The translations under genes were made by a program, and so were the position numbers. Below are positions 9,601 through 16,091 of a stretch of 64,000 nt of DNA, piece after piece. This DNA is from Mesorhizobium huakuii. GTDB taxonomy: Bacteria; Pseudomonadota; Alphaproteobacteria; Rhizobiales; Rhizobiaceae. Each line of letters starts with the position of its first letter. The first letter of the stretch is position 1. The DNA is taken from positions 62,001-126,000 of the forward strand of contig NZ_BSNY01000027.1 in NCBI RefSeq assembly GCF_030160235.1. Reading direction: 5' to 3'. The notes under the pieces are model-generated. The model saw only the letters and a program-made list of their open reading frames with translations. It had not been told where the DNA came from and did not search any database.

Positions 9601-9694
9601 CAAGCAGGGCTTCACCGAAGCCGGCTACACCATTCCCATCCCGCTTACCGACCAGAAGATCGATCTGGTGAAAAAGCAAATCGCCAAAAAGTGA
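6674..9694 (+). CDS. Secreted caspase-like peptidase with about ten TPR-type repeats
   Basis: A 1006-residue protein with a signal peptide (hydrophobic residues about 14-35, cleavage near ALA-ETKS). A C14/metacaspase domain spans about 40-290 with the catalytic dyad His114 in YYSGHGIE and Cys165 in LLLDACRTNPF. A charged linker (about 290-470) leads into roughly ten TPR-like repeats of about 53 residues, each marked by a WA-x3-NNLG(N) motif, for example DWAITRNNM, NWAAAQNNLANVL, DWASAQNNLGSI, QWAFEQNNLGDI. An upstream TTG at 6644 is also possible. The combination suggests a periplasmic protease-like enzyme recruited by TPR protein contacts. Substrate and trigger are unknown. It stands alone in its transcription unit. 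Confidence 0.88.
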   Translation: MTFVETSGRNLLARMWLAAFVATLFCLAATALALAETKSLKGVALIIGQSNYQHIAALPNPANDARDMAKMLTDLGFDARNVTDRDAAKLKRDLERFVEDAGGADVAFIYYSGHGIEAGGENYLVPVDADVSSLKDAGQALVPISAVMDELRKTVPVTILLLDACRTNPFPADAVVRRAPTASAEPIGAGGLEPVRGAKALANVSAQDASLGTVVGFAAEPGRPALDGAAGENSPYAAALLRHLAAMKGTEFGSVMRMVTEEVYLDTKAKQRPWVNESLRRLLYFGVAPPEPTGDDGLITGERRQLLLTISDLPDPKRAQVELASLQDGVPLDALYGVLRALGTDKIPEDPTDLQKVLDAQADRLKKMLSERAALRTDDPEIKRLVASADKAIGQGAMVTARKFLDDAVGRVEQNSGAVDDVEQLVRQKRIADAAIYAKRADAAALVFDYKSAANDYAKAFSLVEKWDDKLRWNYKNQEAEALNSYGYATGDLDALRHAIEAYHVILNFIPNGEQNRDWAITRNNMAVVLQTIGERETETTHLEEAAQIFRDSLVVFEREKDDPNWAAAQNNLANVLLKIGERESDPKRLNEAVAAMRAALGKRPRDKLPLDWAASQNNLGLALYALSQREPAGEHLKDAEAAYRLALEEYTREKAPVEWAMVENNLGNTLVTLGIQLNDKAKINEAADAFRAALKVRTRETFPVSWATSRLNLGNALSGVARFDMGTDTLEEAAAAYDDALTVFTRQRFPMDWASAQNNLGSIYQTLGQRTRDAARLEQSVAAFQAARQVYVRRKFPQDWAMSYYNLGNTLQLLGGVTDKPEHYSEAVDAYGNALREYKRETNPRQWALVQAGLGSALHWLSMSNADPKTLRDSIAARRAALEVLTIETAPIDWANAQNGIGMSLLNLGNIERTGKYLDEAEAAFTATLKVFTRESQPMQWAFEQNNLGDIHWNRATYGGGKAEYLRAIEFFENAKQGFTEAGYTIPIPLTDQKIDLVKKQIAKK

Positions 9695-9794
9695 GGCTGG
9701 GACGTCAGCAACGCCCGCTTGTCTTTGTGCCGGCCTTCCGATCCCTATATGCGAAATGACCGGAGCCCGATGTCAGGCTCCTGGAAGGACCGCA

Positions 9795-10343
9795 ATGATC
9801 CGATTTGCCTTGGCCTTGTTCATGCTCGTCATTCCCGTCGCGGCCCATGCCACGGATGCCGGCTGGGCGCTGCTGCGCGACGGCGGCCATGTCGTGCTGC
9901 TGCGCCATGCCATGGTCACCGGCACCACCGACCCCGCCAATTTCGACATCGACAGCTGCGCCACCCAGATGAATCTGTCGGCGCGCGGCAAGCAGCAGGC
10001 GAGCAAGATCGGCGCCTTGTTTGCCGCCCGCGCCGCCCCCATCGAGCGCGTATTGTCCAGCCGTTACTGCCGCTGTCTCGACACAGCGCGTATCGCCTTC
10101 GAGGCCGAGCCGGAGCTTTTTGCGCCACTCGATCTCCTGAGGGGCGACGATGCGCAGAAGACAGCACAGATCGCCGCCATCATGAAGGAAATCCGTGCCT
10201 ATTCCGGCTCCGACAATCTGGTCATGGTCACCCATCTGGAAGACATCGTGGCGCTGACCGGCGTGTCGCCGCGCGAGGGCGAGGCCGTGGTGGTCGAGCC
10301 GCAGGGCGATGGTCTGCGCGTACTCGGCCGCGTCACCTTCTAA
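9795..10343 (+). CDS. Secreted histidine phosphatase-superfamily protein
   Basis: A 182-residue protein with a signal peptide (MIRFALALFMLVIPVAAHA) and a phosphoglycerate-mutase-like core. The phosphohistidine motif appears as LLRHAM (Arg37-His38) and the second catalytic His in VMVTHLEDI. The Arg in SSRYCRCLDTA fits the third conserved site. It probably removes phosphate from an extracytoplasmic substrate. The ATG at 9795 follows GGAAGG and gives the cleaner signal peptide than the in-frame ATG at 9756. Its stop overlaps the stop region of the convergent SRPBCC gene by 4 bp. Similar secreted proteins are often annotated only as histidine phosphatase family. Confidence 0.82.
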   Translation: MIRFALALFMLVIPVAAHATDAGWALLRDGGHVVLLRHAMVTGTTDPANFDIDSCATQMNLSARGKQQASKIGALFAARAAPIERVLSSRYCRCLDTARIAFEAEPELFAPLDLLRGDDAQKTAQIAAIMKEIRAYSGSDNLVMVTHLEDIVALTGVSPREGEAVVVEPQGDGLRVLGRVTF

Positions 10344-10810
10344 CGATGACTGGCGCCAGCTGACGTCTCGGTGAGCAGCCACGCATCGATGCGGACTTTC
10401 CACGTCTCGATCATCTGCGCGAAGGCGTCCTCCGTCAGCGTCGACAGATAGGATTCTCCCGCCCTGTTCAGTGCCGTGAACGTATAGGCAATCGACGCTT
10501 CGGTGCTGCCATCGGCAGCCGAACGGCAGGCCACGTCGACAAATCCGAAACGCGAGTCCGGCGTGACCCTGACATAGCGGACACGATGCGCGGTCGGATC
10601 CCAGTCGGCGCACGCCCAGAGCGTCGTCTCGTCGCCGTGGACGGTTCGGAAGACCATGCCTTGCCGCGTTTCTCCACCTTGCGGATGCAGGAATTCCGGT
10701 TCCCAGCCATCCACCCACAAGGTCTCGCCGATCGGCGTGAACAACGGGAAGACGCGGTCGACCGGACCGGAAAGGACGATGCTGTGGCTGCGTTCAAGAT
10801 GGCTCGTCAT
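10340..10810 (-). CDS. SRPBCC (START/Bet v 1-like) ligand-binding protein
   Basis: A 156-residue protein with the SRPBCC pattern: SIVLSGPVDRVFPLFTPIGE near the start and a long C-terminal helix FAQMIETWKVRIDAWLL. The fold binds lipids or aromatic ligands in a cavity; no catalytic residues can be named. Its ATG overlaps the stop of the ribbon-helix-helix gene (ATGA at 10807-10810), so the two are translationally coupled. This coupling suggests that the regulator senses or controls the availability of whatever SRPBCC ligand is involved, which is inference only. Confidence 0.75.
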   Translation of the reverse strand: MTSHLERSHSIVLSGPVDRVFPLFTPIGETLWVDGWEPEFLHPQGGETRQGMVFRTVHGDETTLWACADWDPTAHRVRYVRVTPDSRFGFVDVACRSAADGSTEASIAYTFTALNRAGESYLSTLTEDAFAQMIETWKVRIDAWLLTETSAGASHR

Positions 10811-11088
10811 CCGCCTTCCCTTTCCGCTCGGTCCGAGGATGGCGCCTCAGCCAGACGGTGGCTGTCCGCCGCGCCAAGCTCCAGCCCGTAGATGCGTTTC
10901 AACTGGCTGATTGTCTCGAGCGTCTCCGGGGAAAACGGCGTTTGCCCCTCGAAAGCATGCAGCACGATGCCTTCGATGAGATCGCCCAGGCTCATGTCGC
11001 GATGCTCGGCCAAGGCCTTAAGCACCTTCACCAGCCGCTTTTCCAGGCGCACGCCAGTCTGTACACGCTCGATGTTCATGCCGTCCAT
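10807..11088 (-). CDS. Ribbon-helix-helix-type DNA-binding protein
   Basis: A 93-residue protein (or 90 from the second Met at 11079). Residues 6-55 read as a beta strand (RVQTGVRLEK) followed by two helices (VKVLKALAEHRDM and LGDLIEGIVLHAFEG), the shape of Arc/MetJ/CopG repressors. The C-terminal 25 residues are polar and probably disordered. It precedes the SRPBCC gene with a 4 bp overlap. A short repeated operator-like sequence lies immediately upstream (11090-11110), so it is probably an autoregulator. No toxin-like partner is present, which argues against a classical toxin-antitoxin pair. Confidence 0.65.
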   Translation of the reverse strand: MDGMNIERVQTGVRLEKRLVKVLKALAEHRDMSLGDLIEGIVLHAFEGQTPFSPETLETISQLKRIYGLELGAADSHRLAEAPSSDRAEREGG

Positions 11089-11089
11089 C

Positions 11090-11110
11090 TACCATGGTAC
11101 ATTGGTACAA
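11090..11110 (-). promoter_or_regulatory. Operator-like direct/inverted repeat before the RHH gene
   Basis: On the minus strand TGTACCA occurs twice, 8 bp apart, and the second copy forms the palindrome TACCATGGTA. It ends 2 bp before the ATG at 11088. Short closely spaced repeats are typical targets of ribbon-helix-helix dimers, so this is a likely autoregulatory site. Confidence 0.45.
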
Positions 11111-11324
11111 TCAACCGCATCGACCACTGTGTTGCCGAAACGCCACAGCTGAAAGAAGCCACGAATTCGCCGCGACAATGCCGCTTGCGACAACCCGTCG
11201 CAGGCTCTATAGCCGCGCTCCCGGTCACGAGAACCGAAGTGAGCACAACGGTTGGAGCTTTCGTCTCCGCCCGTGCAGGCGGCATTGCCGCCCTGTATAC
11301 GGCGCCGCTTTGGGGATTGGGATC

Positions 11325-11400
11325 GCGGATGTAGCTCAGTCTGGGAGAGCGCCGGATTTGGATCCGGAGGTCGCAGGTTCGAATCCTGCTGTCTGCACCA
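11325..11400 (+). tRNA. Aberrant tRNA-like gene 1 (6-nt anticodon loop, encoded CCA)
   Basis: The sequence folds as a full cloverleaf: acceptor GCGGATG/TGTCTGC with three G-U pairs, D arm GCTC/GAGC with GG in the loop, variable loop AGGTC, T arm GCAGG-TTCGAAT-CCTGC, discriminator A and encoded CCA at 11398-11400. The anticodon stem CCGGA/TCCGG leaves only six loop bases (TTTGGA) instead of seven, so no normal anticodon can be assigned; TGG (Pro-like) is the nearest reading. The weak acceptor stem and short loop suggest a tRNA mimic or a decayed tRNA rather than a decoding tRNA. It directly overlaps tRNA-like gene 2. Confidence 0.6.
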
Positions 11401-11469
11401 CGGATAGCTCAGCTGGAAGAGCATCAGACTCATAATCTGACTGTCGAAGGTTCGATTCCTTCTCCAACG
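11398..11469 (+). tRNA. tRNA-like gene 2, CAT anticodon loop, broken acceptor stem
   Basis: D arm GCTC/GAGC (11407-11422), anticodon arm TCAGA-CTCATAA-TCTGA with a normal 7-nt loop and anticodon CAT, and T arm GAAGG-TTCGATT-CCTTC are all intact. The acceptor stem is not: only its inner three base pairs and the outermost pair can form, and there is no CCA. Its 5' acceptor strand coincides with the CCA end of tRNA-like gene 1, so the two cannot both be released by normal RNase P and 3' processing. It reads best as a tRNA mimic or as a processed-together tandem. Confidence 0.5.
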
Positions 11470-11831
11470 GCCTGATAAGCCGACACCTTTGGGTGGTGTT
11501 ATCTGAAAACGGTCCGGGAACCGGAATGCTGAAGACCTGACGGACGGCCGAAGCCTTCGGGCCAGGGCCGTGTCGAAAGGTCCGACGCCATCGGATCGCG
11601 GCCAGGTCCGCGGTGATGGTCAAGGCGCAGCGTCGCCGGCAAGGCAGGCCAAGGCTTGCCGCGCCCGCTTCGCTGCCCCGCGATCCGCTCCCGAAGGCCC
11701 GCCACGGATCGATGCCACCGGTCCCCGGATCATTCGTGCCCGGACCATGACGACGTGAAACGAGAAACGAAGGGAAGATCGACGCATGAGTTGACGCCTC
11801 GCATGGGGCCATGCCCGACAGGAGTAAGACA
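11468..11831 (+). other. Structured leader between the tRNA-like genes and slipin; no coding gene seen
   Basis: About 360 bases without a credible ORF on the + strand. Immediately after tRNA-like gene 2 come a D-arm-like hairpin (CGGC-CTGATAA-GCCG, 11468-11482) and an anticodon-arm-like hairpin (ACACC-TTTGGGT-GGTGT, 11483-11499; 5 bp stem and 7-nt loop), which could be a third, more decayed tRNA-like unit. A GGCC...GGCC hairpin lies at 11546-11563. The ribosome binding site AGGAGT for the slipin gene is at the end. Confidence 0.45.
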
Positions 11832-12974
11832 ATGACTGTTCTCGACAAGGTTCTTGGACGCGAGCGCGTCCTCGTAAGGGAAAACGAACGTGCCCTCACC
11901 CTCTACAAGGGTGAGATCAAGGCCGTCCTGATGCCGGGCGAGCATTGGCTCGCCAACCGGCGCGGGAGCCTGGAAGTGTCACGGCACGATCTGAAGAACC
12001 CGGAATTCGTTTCGGCATACGAGAAGGCGTTGTTCGACAAGCTCCCGGATATGGCCGCGCGTCATTTCACCGTCGTTCGCACCGGGCGCACGGATGTCGC
12101 CATCATCGAGCGTGACGGCAACCTGCATGCCGTTCTGGCGCCGGACCGCAAGCTTGTGCTGTGGACGGATGCCGGCCCGTGGACGGTGACGCTGGTCGAC
12201 ACCTCGGCGGATCTGGCCATCGATCCGGCGGTCACGCGCCGGCTCGGCCAGGCCCGGAAGGCGGAATTGATGTCCGTCCATCCGATCGTCGATGGTCAGG
12301 CCGGACTGCTGTTCGTCGACGGTGTCCTGGTGCGGACGCTTGCCGCGGGTGTGCACGGCTTCTGGAATGTCGGACGCATGGTGCAGGTGAAGGTCGTCGA
12401 CCTCAAGCGCCAGTCGCTCGACGTCGCCGGGCAGGAAGTGCTGACCAAGGATCGCGTGACGATCCGCGCCAACATCGCAGCCGAATACCGGGTCGTCGAC
12501 CCGGTCAAGGCGGTGAGCGCCGTGAAGGACTTCTCCGAGGCCCTTTATCGCGCCCTGCAATACGCCTTCCGCAAGACGCTGGGCGCGCTGACGCTCGACC
12601 AGATCCTTGAAAAGAAGGTGACGGTCGACGAGGAAGCGGCGGCCAAGGTCCGTGTCGACATGGCCGAGATCGGCGTCGAGGTCAGCGATATCTCCCTTAA
12701 GGATGTCATCCTGCCGGGCGAGATGCGCGAGATCCTCAACCAGGTGGTTTCGGCCGAAAAGCAGGCCGAGGCCAACGTCATCCGCCGCCGCGAGGAGACG
12801 AACGCCACGCGTTCCCTGCTCAACACGGCCAAGGTGATGGCGGAGAACCCGGTGATGCTGCGGCTCAAGGAGCTCGAGGCTTTGGAAACCATCGCCGGCA
12901 AGGTCGAGCGGCTGACCGTCCACAACGGAACGGGCGGACTGCTGAACGACCTGGTCAAGCTCCGTGAGAGCTGA
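11832..12974 (+). CDS. Slipin-family SPFH/band 7 membrane-associated protein
   Basis: A 380-residue protein. Residues about 135-330 form the SPFH/band 7 domain (for example GVHGFWNVGRMVQVKVVDLKRQS cut as seen, then SLDVAGQEVLTKDRVTI and EIGVEVSDISLKDVILPGEM), followed by a helical, charged stretch with AEKQAEANVIRRREE typical of prohibitin/stomatin-like oligomerisation helices. There is no clear N-terminal transmembrane hairpin, unlike canonical slipins. The N-terminal 130 residues are a separate extension. ATG 11832 has AGGAGT 8 bases upstream. Related slipins are, from memory, recurrent neighbours of RtcB/RtcR RNA-repair operons; here the neighbours are two tRNA-like genes and no rtcB is in the window. 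Confidence 0.82.
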   Translation: MTVLDKVLGRERVLVRENERALTLYKGEIKAVLMPGEHWLANRRGSLEVSRHDLKNPEFVSAYEKALFDKLPDMAARHFTVVRTGRTDVAIIERDGNLHAVLAPDRKLVLWTDAGPWTVTLVDTSADLAIDPAVTRRLGQARKAELMSVHPIVDGQAGLLFVDGVLVRTLAAGVHGFWNVGRMVQVKVVDLKRQSLDVAGQEVLTKDRVTIRANIAAEYRVVDPVKAVSAVKDFSEALYRALQYAFRKTLGALTLDQILEKKVTVDEEAAAKVRVDMAEIGVEVSDISLKDVILPGEMREILNQVVSAEKQAEANVIRRREETNATRSLLNTAKVMAENPVMLRLKELEALETIAGKVERLTVHNGTGGLLNDLVKLRES

Positions 12975-13023
12975 TGCATATCGCCCAAAAGTCGTTCCCG
13001 GTTTTGGGAAAACGACATGCATC
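12973..13023. repeat. REP-like intergenic palindrome, copy 2
   Basis: Palindrome with outer arms GATGCAT/ATGCATC and an inner core CCCAAAAG...CCGGTTTTGGG. It begins inside the slipin stop codon. It resembles copy 3 at 40263-40310 closely and copy 1 at 40-86 more loosely. Confidence 0.7.
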
Positions 13024-13051
13024 GAAACAATGACTGACCTGACGTAATGGG

Positions 13052-13083
13052 AAGGGCCGCCGGGTTGACCGGCGGCCCTTCTT
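13052..13083 (+). terminator. Rho-independent-type terminator after slipin
   Basis: A perfect 12 bp stem AAGGGCCGCCGG / CCGGCGGCCCTT with a 5-nt loop (GTTGA), followed by a short T-rich run (TTCTTG). It separates the slipin unit from the lipid A operon. Confidence 0.75.
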
Positions 13084-13206
13084 GCGTTTCTTGGGCACGC
13101 TTCCCATCTGCGCCCGGACTATCAGGCCTTTTCCTGCCGGGAAAAACCGATTAGACAGCGCCCAACAGGATGCGGACAGATTCCGCCCGCAAAGAAGGAA
13201 AAGCCC

Positions 13207-13488
13207 TTGTCCACCACGTTCGACAAAGTCGCCAAGATCATTGCCGACACCAGCGAGATCGATATCGACACCATCACGCCCGAGAGCCACACGATCGACG
13301 ATCTCGGCATCGACAGCCTCGATTTCCTCGACATCGTCTTTGCCATCGACAAGGAATTCGGCATCAAGGTGCCGTTGGAAAAGTGGACCCAGGAAGTCAA
13401 TGACGGCAAGGCTTCGACCGACGACTACTTCGTCATGAAGAACCTGTGCGCCAAGATCGACGCGCTGGTCGCCGCCAAGACCGCCTGA
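13207..13488 (+). CDS. acpXL: Acyl carrier protein AcpXL for very-long-chain fatty acids of lipid A
   Basis: A 93-residue acyl carrier protein starting at TTG 13207 behind AAGAAGGAA. The phosphopantetheine site is [11 protein letters not shown] with Ser37. Sequence features outside the core ([28 protein letters not shown]) match AcpXL rather than the housekeeping AcpP. AcpXL carries the 27-hydroxyoctacosanoate chain that is attached to rhizobial lipid A in the cytoplasm. It is the first gene of a five-gene run ending with lpxXL, the acyltransferase that uses it. Gene spacing is short and all genes share the strand, so one operon is likely. Confidence 0.95.
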   Translation: MSTTFDKVAKIIADTSEIDIDTITPESHTIDDLGIDSLDFLDIVFAIDKEFGIKVPLEKWTQEVNDGKASTDDYFVMKNLCAKIDALVAAKTA

Positions 13489-13544
13489 CGTCAGTTGAGC
13501 GCGCGATCTTGACGCGCTTTGCCGCCTGACCCACAAAGCCGCTC

Positions 13545-14735
13545 ATGAGTAGCCCCCGCGACGTCGTCATCACTGGTATCGGCCTTGTCTCCTCGCTGGG
13601 AGAAGGCCCTGACGCCCACTGGCAGAAGCTCGCGCAACCGGGCCTGCAGCCGGTGCTCGAAACCGCGCGCTTCGCGCCCTATACCGTTCATCCGCTGCCG
13701 GAGATCGACTGGAACCTGCAGATCGCCAAGCGTGGCGACCAGCGGCAGATGGAGACCTGGCAGCGGCTCGGCACCTACGCCGCCGGCCTTGCGCTGGACG
13801 ATGCAGGCATCAAGGGCAATGACGAGCTCTGCACGACCATGGACATGGTGGTGGCCGCCGGTGGCGGCGAGCGCGACGAGGCGGTCGACGCCGCCATCCT
13901 CGCCGCTTCGGAAAGCCGCAACGATCGCGACGTGTTGCTCAACGAGAAGCTGACCACGGAATTGCGGCCGACCTTGTTCCTGGCCCAGCTTTCCAACCTG
14001 CTCGCCGGCAACATCTCCATCGTCCACAAGGTGACGGGCTCCTCGCGCACCTTCATGGGCGAGGAAGGGGCCGGCGTTTCCGCCGTCGAGACGGCTGCTG
14101 CCCGCATCCGCTCGGGCCAGTCGACGCACGTGCTGGTCGGCGGCGCCTTCCAGACCGAACATTCCGACATGCTGCTCGGCTACGAACTCGCCGGCTATCT
14201 GCATCGCGGCCCTTGGAAGCCTGTCTGGCAAAGACAGGGCGCCGCGGGTGGCGGCGTGGTCTCGGGCTCCGGCGGGGCCTTCCTCGTGCTGGAACAGCGC
14301 GAACACGCGGTGAGCCGTGGACGCAGGATCTATGCCGAACTCGGACCGGTCGTCTCCGGCCGGGCCAGGCGATCGCGCGGAGAACTCGACGCCGAAATCG
14401 CCGGATTGCTCATCCGCGCGGCGCTGCCGAACGGCAAGCTGCTCGCCATGTCGGGGGCATCGGGCGCGCATGCGGCAACATCAGCCGAGAAGACAGCGCT
14501 GGATGCCAATCCGGCAATCGCCGCGCGCGGCTTCTCGACGCTGACCGGGCACATGAAGGAAGCGCAGTTTCCCTTTGCCGTGGCGCTGGCCGCGCTCGCC
14601 GTCGACCGCAAGGCCGCCTACCCCGTCTTTGATGCCGCAGCCGAGAAGCCATTCGAAGGCATTCCCGCAAGCGTCCTTGCAACGGCGATCGGCTATCACC
14701 AATTCGAGGGCATGGCGCTGGTCAAGTCGGCGTAA
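13545..14735 (+). CDS. Beta-ketoacyl-ACP synthase-like protein lacking the catalytic Cys (FabF2XL type)
   Basis: A 396-residue thiolase-fold protein homologous to KAS II. The region that should hold the nucleophilic Cys (TACA/SACA in active enzymes) reads MGEEGAG at about residues 171-177, and the NAHGT motif is replaced by SGASGAH; only the GH of the third motif (TGHMKEAQF) remains. It is therefore probably not a condensing enzyme by itself but a chain-length-factor-like partner of the intact FabF encoded next. This parallels the FabF2/FabF1 pair of rhizobial VLCFA operons. It begins 57 bp after acpXL, and no FabZ-like dehydratase gene fits between them. Confidence 0.85.
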   Translation: MSSPRDVVITGIGLVSSLGEGPDAHWQKLAQPGLQPVLETARFAPYTVHPLPEIDWNLQIAKRGDQRQMETWQRLGTYAAGLALDDAGIKGNDELCTTMDMVVAAGGGERDEAVDAAILAASESRNDRDVLLNEKLTTELRPTLFLAQLSNLLAGNISIVHKVTGSSRTFMGEEGAGVSAVETAAARIRSGQSTHVLVGGAFQTEHSDMLLGYELAGYLHRGPWKPVWQRQGAAGGGVVSGSGGAFLVLEQREHAVSRGRRIYAELGPVVSGRARRSRGELDAEIAGLLIRAALPNGKLLAMSGASGAHAATSAEKTALDANPAIAARGFSTLTGHMKEAQFPFAVALAALAVDRKAAYPVFDAAAEKPFEGIPASVLATAIGYHQFEGMALVKSA

Positions 14736-14782
14736 GACGGCGCCCGCCATGTTGCAGAGATGAACCGCTCGAGGGGTTCCCG

Positions 14783-16054
14783 ATGACCAATTTCAGAGAT
14801 CACATGGGCAGGCCCATCGTCGCCGTGACCGGTATCGGCGTGGTGACTTCGCTTGGCGTCGGCAAGGCTGACAATTGGGCGGCGCTGACCTCGGGCAAGT
14901 CGGGCATCCACCCGATCACCCGCTTTCCGGTCGATCATCTCAACACCCGTATTTCCGGCATGGTCGACTTCCTGGACTCAAGCTCGAAGGGCGCCAGCCC
15001 CCTCACCTACGAGCTGGCCGAAACCGCAGCGCATGAAGCCGTGGCCGAATCCGGCCTCGATTCCAGCGATTTCGGCGGGCCTCTCTTCCTCGCCTCTCCG
15101 CCGGTCGAACTCGACTGGCACGAACGCTTCTCACTCTACAATTCCGACAGCCAAGATGCTGGCGCCGAACGGTTGCTTCGCGTGGCCCGCGCGCTGAAGG
15201 AACTAGACATCTTCGAGACCACCCAGTTCGGCTCGATCGCCGACCGGCTCGCCGACCGTTTCGGCACGCGCGGCCTGCCGATCACGCTGTCGACCGCCTG
15301 TGCGTCTGGCGCCACCGCCATCCAGCTCGGCGTCGAGGCGATCCGCCGCGGCGAATGCGACCGGGCGCTGTCGATCGGCGCCGACGGTTCGGCGACCGCC
15401 GAGGCGCTGATCCGTTTCTCGCTGCTGTCGGCGCTTTCGACCCACAACGACATCCCGGAAAAGGCATCAAAGCCGTTTTCCAAGGATCGTGACGGCTTCG
15501 TGCTGGCCGAAGGTTCGGGCGCGCTGGTGCTGGAATCGCTGGAGGCAGCCCTGGCGCGTGGCGCCACGGTGCTCGGCATTCTGCGCGGCTGCGGCGAAAA
15601 AGCCGATGATTTCCACCGCACCCGCTCAAAGCCCGACGGTTCGCCGGCAATCGCGGCGGTTCGCGCCGCCCTCGCCGATGCGGGTCTGAGCAAGGACGAG
15701 ATCGACTACGTCAACGCCCATGGCACCTCGACGCCGGAAAACGACAAGATGGAGCATCTGTCGCTGTCGACGGTGTTCGGCGAGCGGATCGGCTCGATGC
15801 CGGTCTCGTCCAACAAGTCGATGATCGGCCACACGCTATCGGCGGCAGGCGCTGTCGAGGCGGCGTTCTCGCTGATGACCATGCGCGAAAGCGTCATTCC
15901 GCCGACCATCAACTACGACAATCCCGACCCGGCGATCGTGCTCGACGTGGTGCCGAACAAGAAGCGCAATGCCGAGGTTCGCAGCGTTCTGTCGAACTCC
16001 TTCGGCTTCGGCGGCCAGAACACTTGCCTTGTCATGGCGCGGGAACCGGTCTAA
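14783..16054 (+). CDS. Beta-ketoacyl-ACP synthase, active form (FabF1XL type)
   Basis: A 423-residue KAS with a complete catalytic set: Cys173 in STACASGA, His314 in NAHGTSTPEND, Lys346 in SNKSMIGH and His351. It should elongate acyl chains on AcpXL toward C28. It probably forms a heterodimer with the upstream Cys-less paralogue, by analogy with KS/CLF pairs; this is inference. It overlaps nothing and is 47 bp after fabF2-like, 37 bp before the dehydrogenase gene. The chain length handled is assumed from the operon context (acpXL, lpxXL), not from the sequence. Confidence 0.9.
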   Translation: MTNFRDHMGRPIVAVTGIGVVTSLGVGKADNWAALTSGKSGIHPITRFPVDHLNTRISGMVDFLDSSSKGASPLTYELAETAAHEAVAESGLDSSDFGGPLFLASPPVELDWHERFSLYNSDSQDAGAERLLRVARALKELDIFETTQFGSIADRLADRFGTRGLPITLSTACASGATAIQLGVEAIRRGECDRALSIGADGSATAEALIRFSLLSALSTHNDIPEKASKPFSKDRDGFVLAEGSGALVLESLEAALARGATVLGILRGCGEKADDFHRTRSKPDGSPAIAAVRAALADAGLSKDEIDYVNAHGTSTPENDKMEHLSLSTVFGERIGSMPVSSNKSMIGHTLSAAGAVEAAFSLMTMRESVIPPTINYDNPDPAIVLDVVPNKKRNAEVRSVLSNSFGFGGQNTCLVMAREPV

Positions 16055-16091
16055 GCGAGCCCTTTCCGCTCGAACAAAACCGACAGGCCCA

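Noticed and set aside
7247-9679. Long minus-strand open frame opposite the caspase-like gene
   Set aside because: It is a shadow of the GC-rich TPR repeats; its translation shows no domain, whereas the + strand frame has a signal peptide, catalytic dyad and repeats.
10807-11088. Toxin-antitoxin pair from RHH plus SRPBCC
   Set aside because: The coupled partner is an SRPBCC ligand-binding protein, not a toxin-type fold.
11090-11330. A sigma-54 promoter for an RtcR-type operon upstream of the tRNA-like genes
   Set aside because: No sequence with GG-N10-GC and the usual flanking bases could be found; no rtcR or rtcB is in the window.
11325-11470. Two ordinary functional tRNA genes
   Set aside because: The first has a 6-nt anticodon loop and a weak acceptor stem, the second a broken acceptor stem and no CCA; they also overlap by three bases.
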